Positions 5,502 through 6,798 of a stretch of 6,798 nt of DNA are shown here, piece by piece. The notes under the pieces are model-generated. The model saw only the letters and a list, made by a program, of their open reading frames with translations. It was not told where the DNA came from and did no database searches. A program made the translations under genes and the position numbers. This DNA comes from Alphaproteobacteria bacterium (GTDB taxonomy: Bacteria; Pseudomonadota; Alphaproteobacteria; JALRGP01). The DNA is taken from NCBI GenBank assembly GCA_023259685.1, contig JALRGP010000054.1, positions 1 through 6,798 on the forward strand, in the 5' to 3' direction. Position 1 is the stretch's first letter, and each line of letters opens with the position of its first letter.

Positions 5502-6798
5502 TTATCCAGGTGTCCAAAATTCACCAGGAGGATTATTAATCAAATATTGACATTTTTGAATCATAATATCGGCTAATGGATCATCTTTTTTGATTTTTAG
5601 TAAGCTTTTATAAACTTTTTGAGATTTTTTCCATTCTTTGGATTCATACAAATGGAATGCCTTACCACTGAGGTCAATCCATTCTAAATCGTCATGAGAT
5701 ACGCGCACCAAATCTTTGTAATCTTGGAGTGGTCCTATTAATTCGTATACAAGAACACCCTCAGTTTTTCCTTTGACATGTAAACGATCAACAATGCGAC
5801 AAGCGAATTCATATTTAACGTTGTCAAACATTGACGCACTAAGCAAAATTGTAGATTTATAAATTTTATTAGCTCCCTCTAAGCGTGATGCTAGATTAAC
5901 AGGATCCCCAATAGCCGTATAACTCAACCGATCATGCGTTCCAATATTACCAACGATCATATCTCCCGTATGTAAACCAAACCGTGTTTTAAATTGCGGC
6001 TTATCTCTAGACAGCCAATTAATATTAATGTCATCATTTTTTTTCTTTAGCCTTAAAGTCGCATAACATGCATGAATCGCATGTTGATCATCAATTAGAG
6101 GTGCTCCCCAAAATGCCATCACACTGTCACCAATAAATTTATCAATCGTTCCTTGTTCTTCTTGAATAATATTGACAAAATGGTCAAAGTATTCCGATAA
6201 ATGTGCTAATAAATGTGGCGGTGCCATCCGTTCAGATATGCCGGTAAAATTTTCAATATCCGTAAATAGAATGGATATTTCTTTTTTGTATCCCTCTAAG
6301 ATGACCGGATTATGACTGAGTAATAATGTTTTAACCAAATTCTTCGGCACGTATTTTGAGAATGCTTCAATTCCTATTTTCATAGAATTCAATGATTCAA
6401 CAATAGTATTGACTTCTTTTATAGAAGATGAAATCAATAAAGGTGGACTGATGTCTAATGTCGGAATGGTATTCATATCTTCAGAAATAAGCTGTATAGG
6501 TTGAGATATTTTTCGAACAACAATTATGACAATCGATAAAATAAATATTAATAATATAATCATGAATAAAATATTAAATTTGTGAGCCTGGTTAACAAAG
6601 GAATTCCAAAATGTTTCTGGAATAATCAGGCAGCTAAGCCAAGGTTTTTCAAAATTCTTTTGATCGCCTAGATGATCAAAAGAATATAGGTAATATTGGT
6701 TTTTTGAAAAAATTTTACCAATTTTTTGTTGACTATGTTTAAATTTTTTAAATGCTTCAACCACCTCAGTATTATTGATTTCAAAAATAGACAGTTTA
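5502..6798 (-). CDS. Membrane class III adenylate cyclase, Cache-HAMP-cyclase (5' end missing)
   Basis: The predicted product makes cAMP from ATP at the inner membrane under control of an extracytoplasmic sensor. The frame is open to the window edge, so the start lies outside; a GTG at 6762-6764 is internal. Numbering from that GTG: the end of a Cache-like sensor (PWLSCLIIPETFW, 41-53), a membrane segment about 63-83, HAMP to about 130, the linker FSKYVPKNLV, then the cyclase domain about 160-345. Both metal-binding aspartates are present (Asp169 in FTDIENFT, Asp213 in FIGDSVMAFWGAP), with adenine-specifying Lys209 and Thr283, and the transition-state pair Asn290 and Arg294. The helical tail (about 358-420) resembles the TPR-like end of related cyclases, ending PPGEFWTPG where relatives commonly have PP..WDG. 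All catalytic residues are intact. Lys with Thr favours ATP over GTP. It precedes yejB on the same strand. The symbol cya would be too general. Confidence 0.92.
   Translation of the reverse strand, partial: KLSIFEINNTEVVEAFKKFKHSQQKIGKIFSKNQYYLYSFDHLGDQKNFEKPWLSCLIIPETFWNSFVNQAHKFNILFMIILLIFILSIVIIVVRKISQPIQLISEDMNTIPTLDISPPLLISSSIKEVNTIVESLNSMKIGIEAFSKYVPKNLVKTLLLSHNPVILEGYKKEISILFTDIENFTGISERMAPPHLLAHLSEYFDHFVNIIQEEQGTIDKFIGDSVMAFWGAPLIDDQHAIHACYATLRLKKKNDDININWLSRDKPQFKTRFGLHTGDMIVGNIGTHDRLSYTAIGDPVNLASRLEGANKIYKSTILLSASMFDNVKYEFACRIVDRLHVKGKTEGVLVYELIGPLQDYKDLVRVSHDDLEWIDLSGKAFHLYESKEWKKSQKVYKSLLKIKKDDPLADIMIQKCQYLINNPPGEFWTPG

Noticed and set aside
5334..5576. Plus-strand open frame spanning the yejB-cyclase gap
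   Set aside because: It overlaps the ends of two solid genes on the opposite strand, and its composition is that of random AT-rich DNA.

Overview
The window looks like chromosomal DNA from an AT-rich alphaproteobacterium, probably an intracellular or host-associated lineage such as Holosporales or a relative. The main clue is DnaX: its C-terminal 90 residues resemble the domain that closes the tau subunit in Alphaproteobacteria (PF12362/DUF3646 type). YejB, TrkH, an EnvZ-type kinase and a Cache-HAMP-cyclase also fit a proteobacterium. The strong AT bias, compacted DnaX and tightly overlapping genes fit a reduced genome. The lineage is inferred; no rRNA is present to confirm it.

Left half, plus strand: positions 1-54 are the last codons of an unidentified gene. 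A 112-base gap (55-166) holds two inverted repeats and a possible promoter. Then come dnaX (167-1594), trkH (1594-3021) and an EnvZ-like histidine kinase (3021-4331). Each junction overlaps by one base (TAATG, then TGATG), so the three genes are almost certainly one transcript with coupled translation.

Right half, minus strand: yejB (4340-5407) meets the kinase gene tail to tail across only 8 bases. Upstream of it, after a 94-base gap with a good -10 box, lies a membrane class III adenylate cyclase (5502-6798). The cyclase is cut by the right edge; its frame stays open to the last base.

The set links a clamp-loader subunit, a potassium-uptake channel, a membrane sensor kinase, one permease of a peptide ABC importer and a sensor cyclase. 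The most suggestive pairing is TrkH with the coupled kinase, which could sense or respond to K+ or osmotic state; no response regulator and no TrkA are in view. yejB stands alone without yejA, yejE or yejF. I found no mobile element, CRISPR array, tRNA or rRNA, and no system that I can defend as new. The oddities are at residue and gene-order level.
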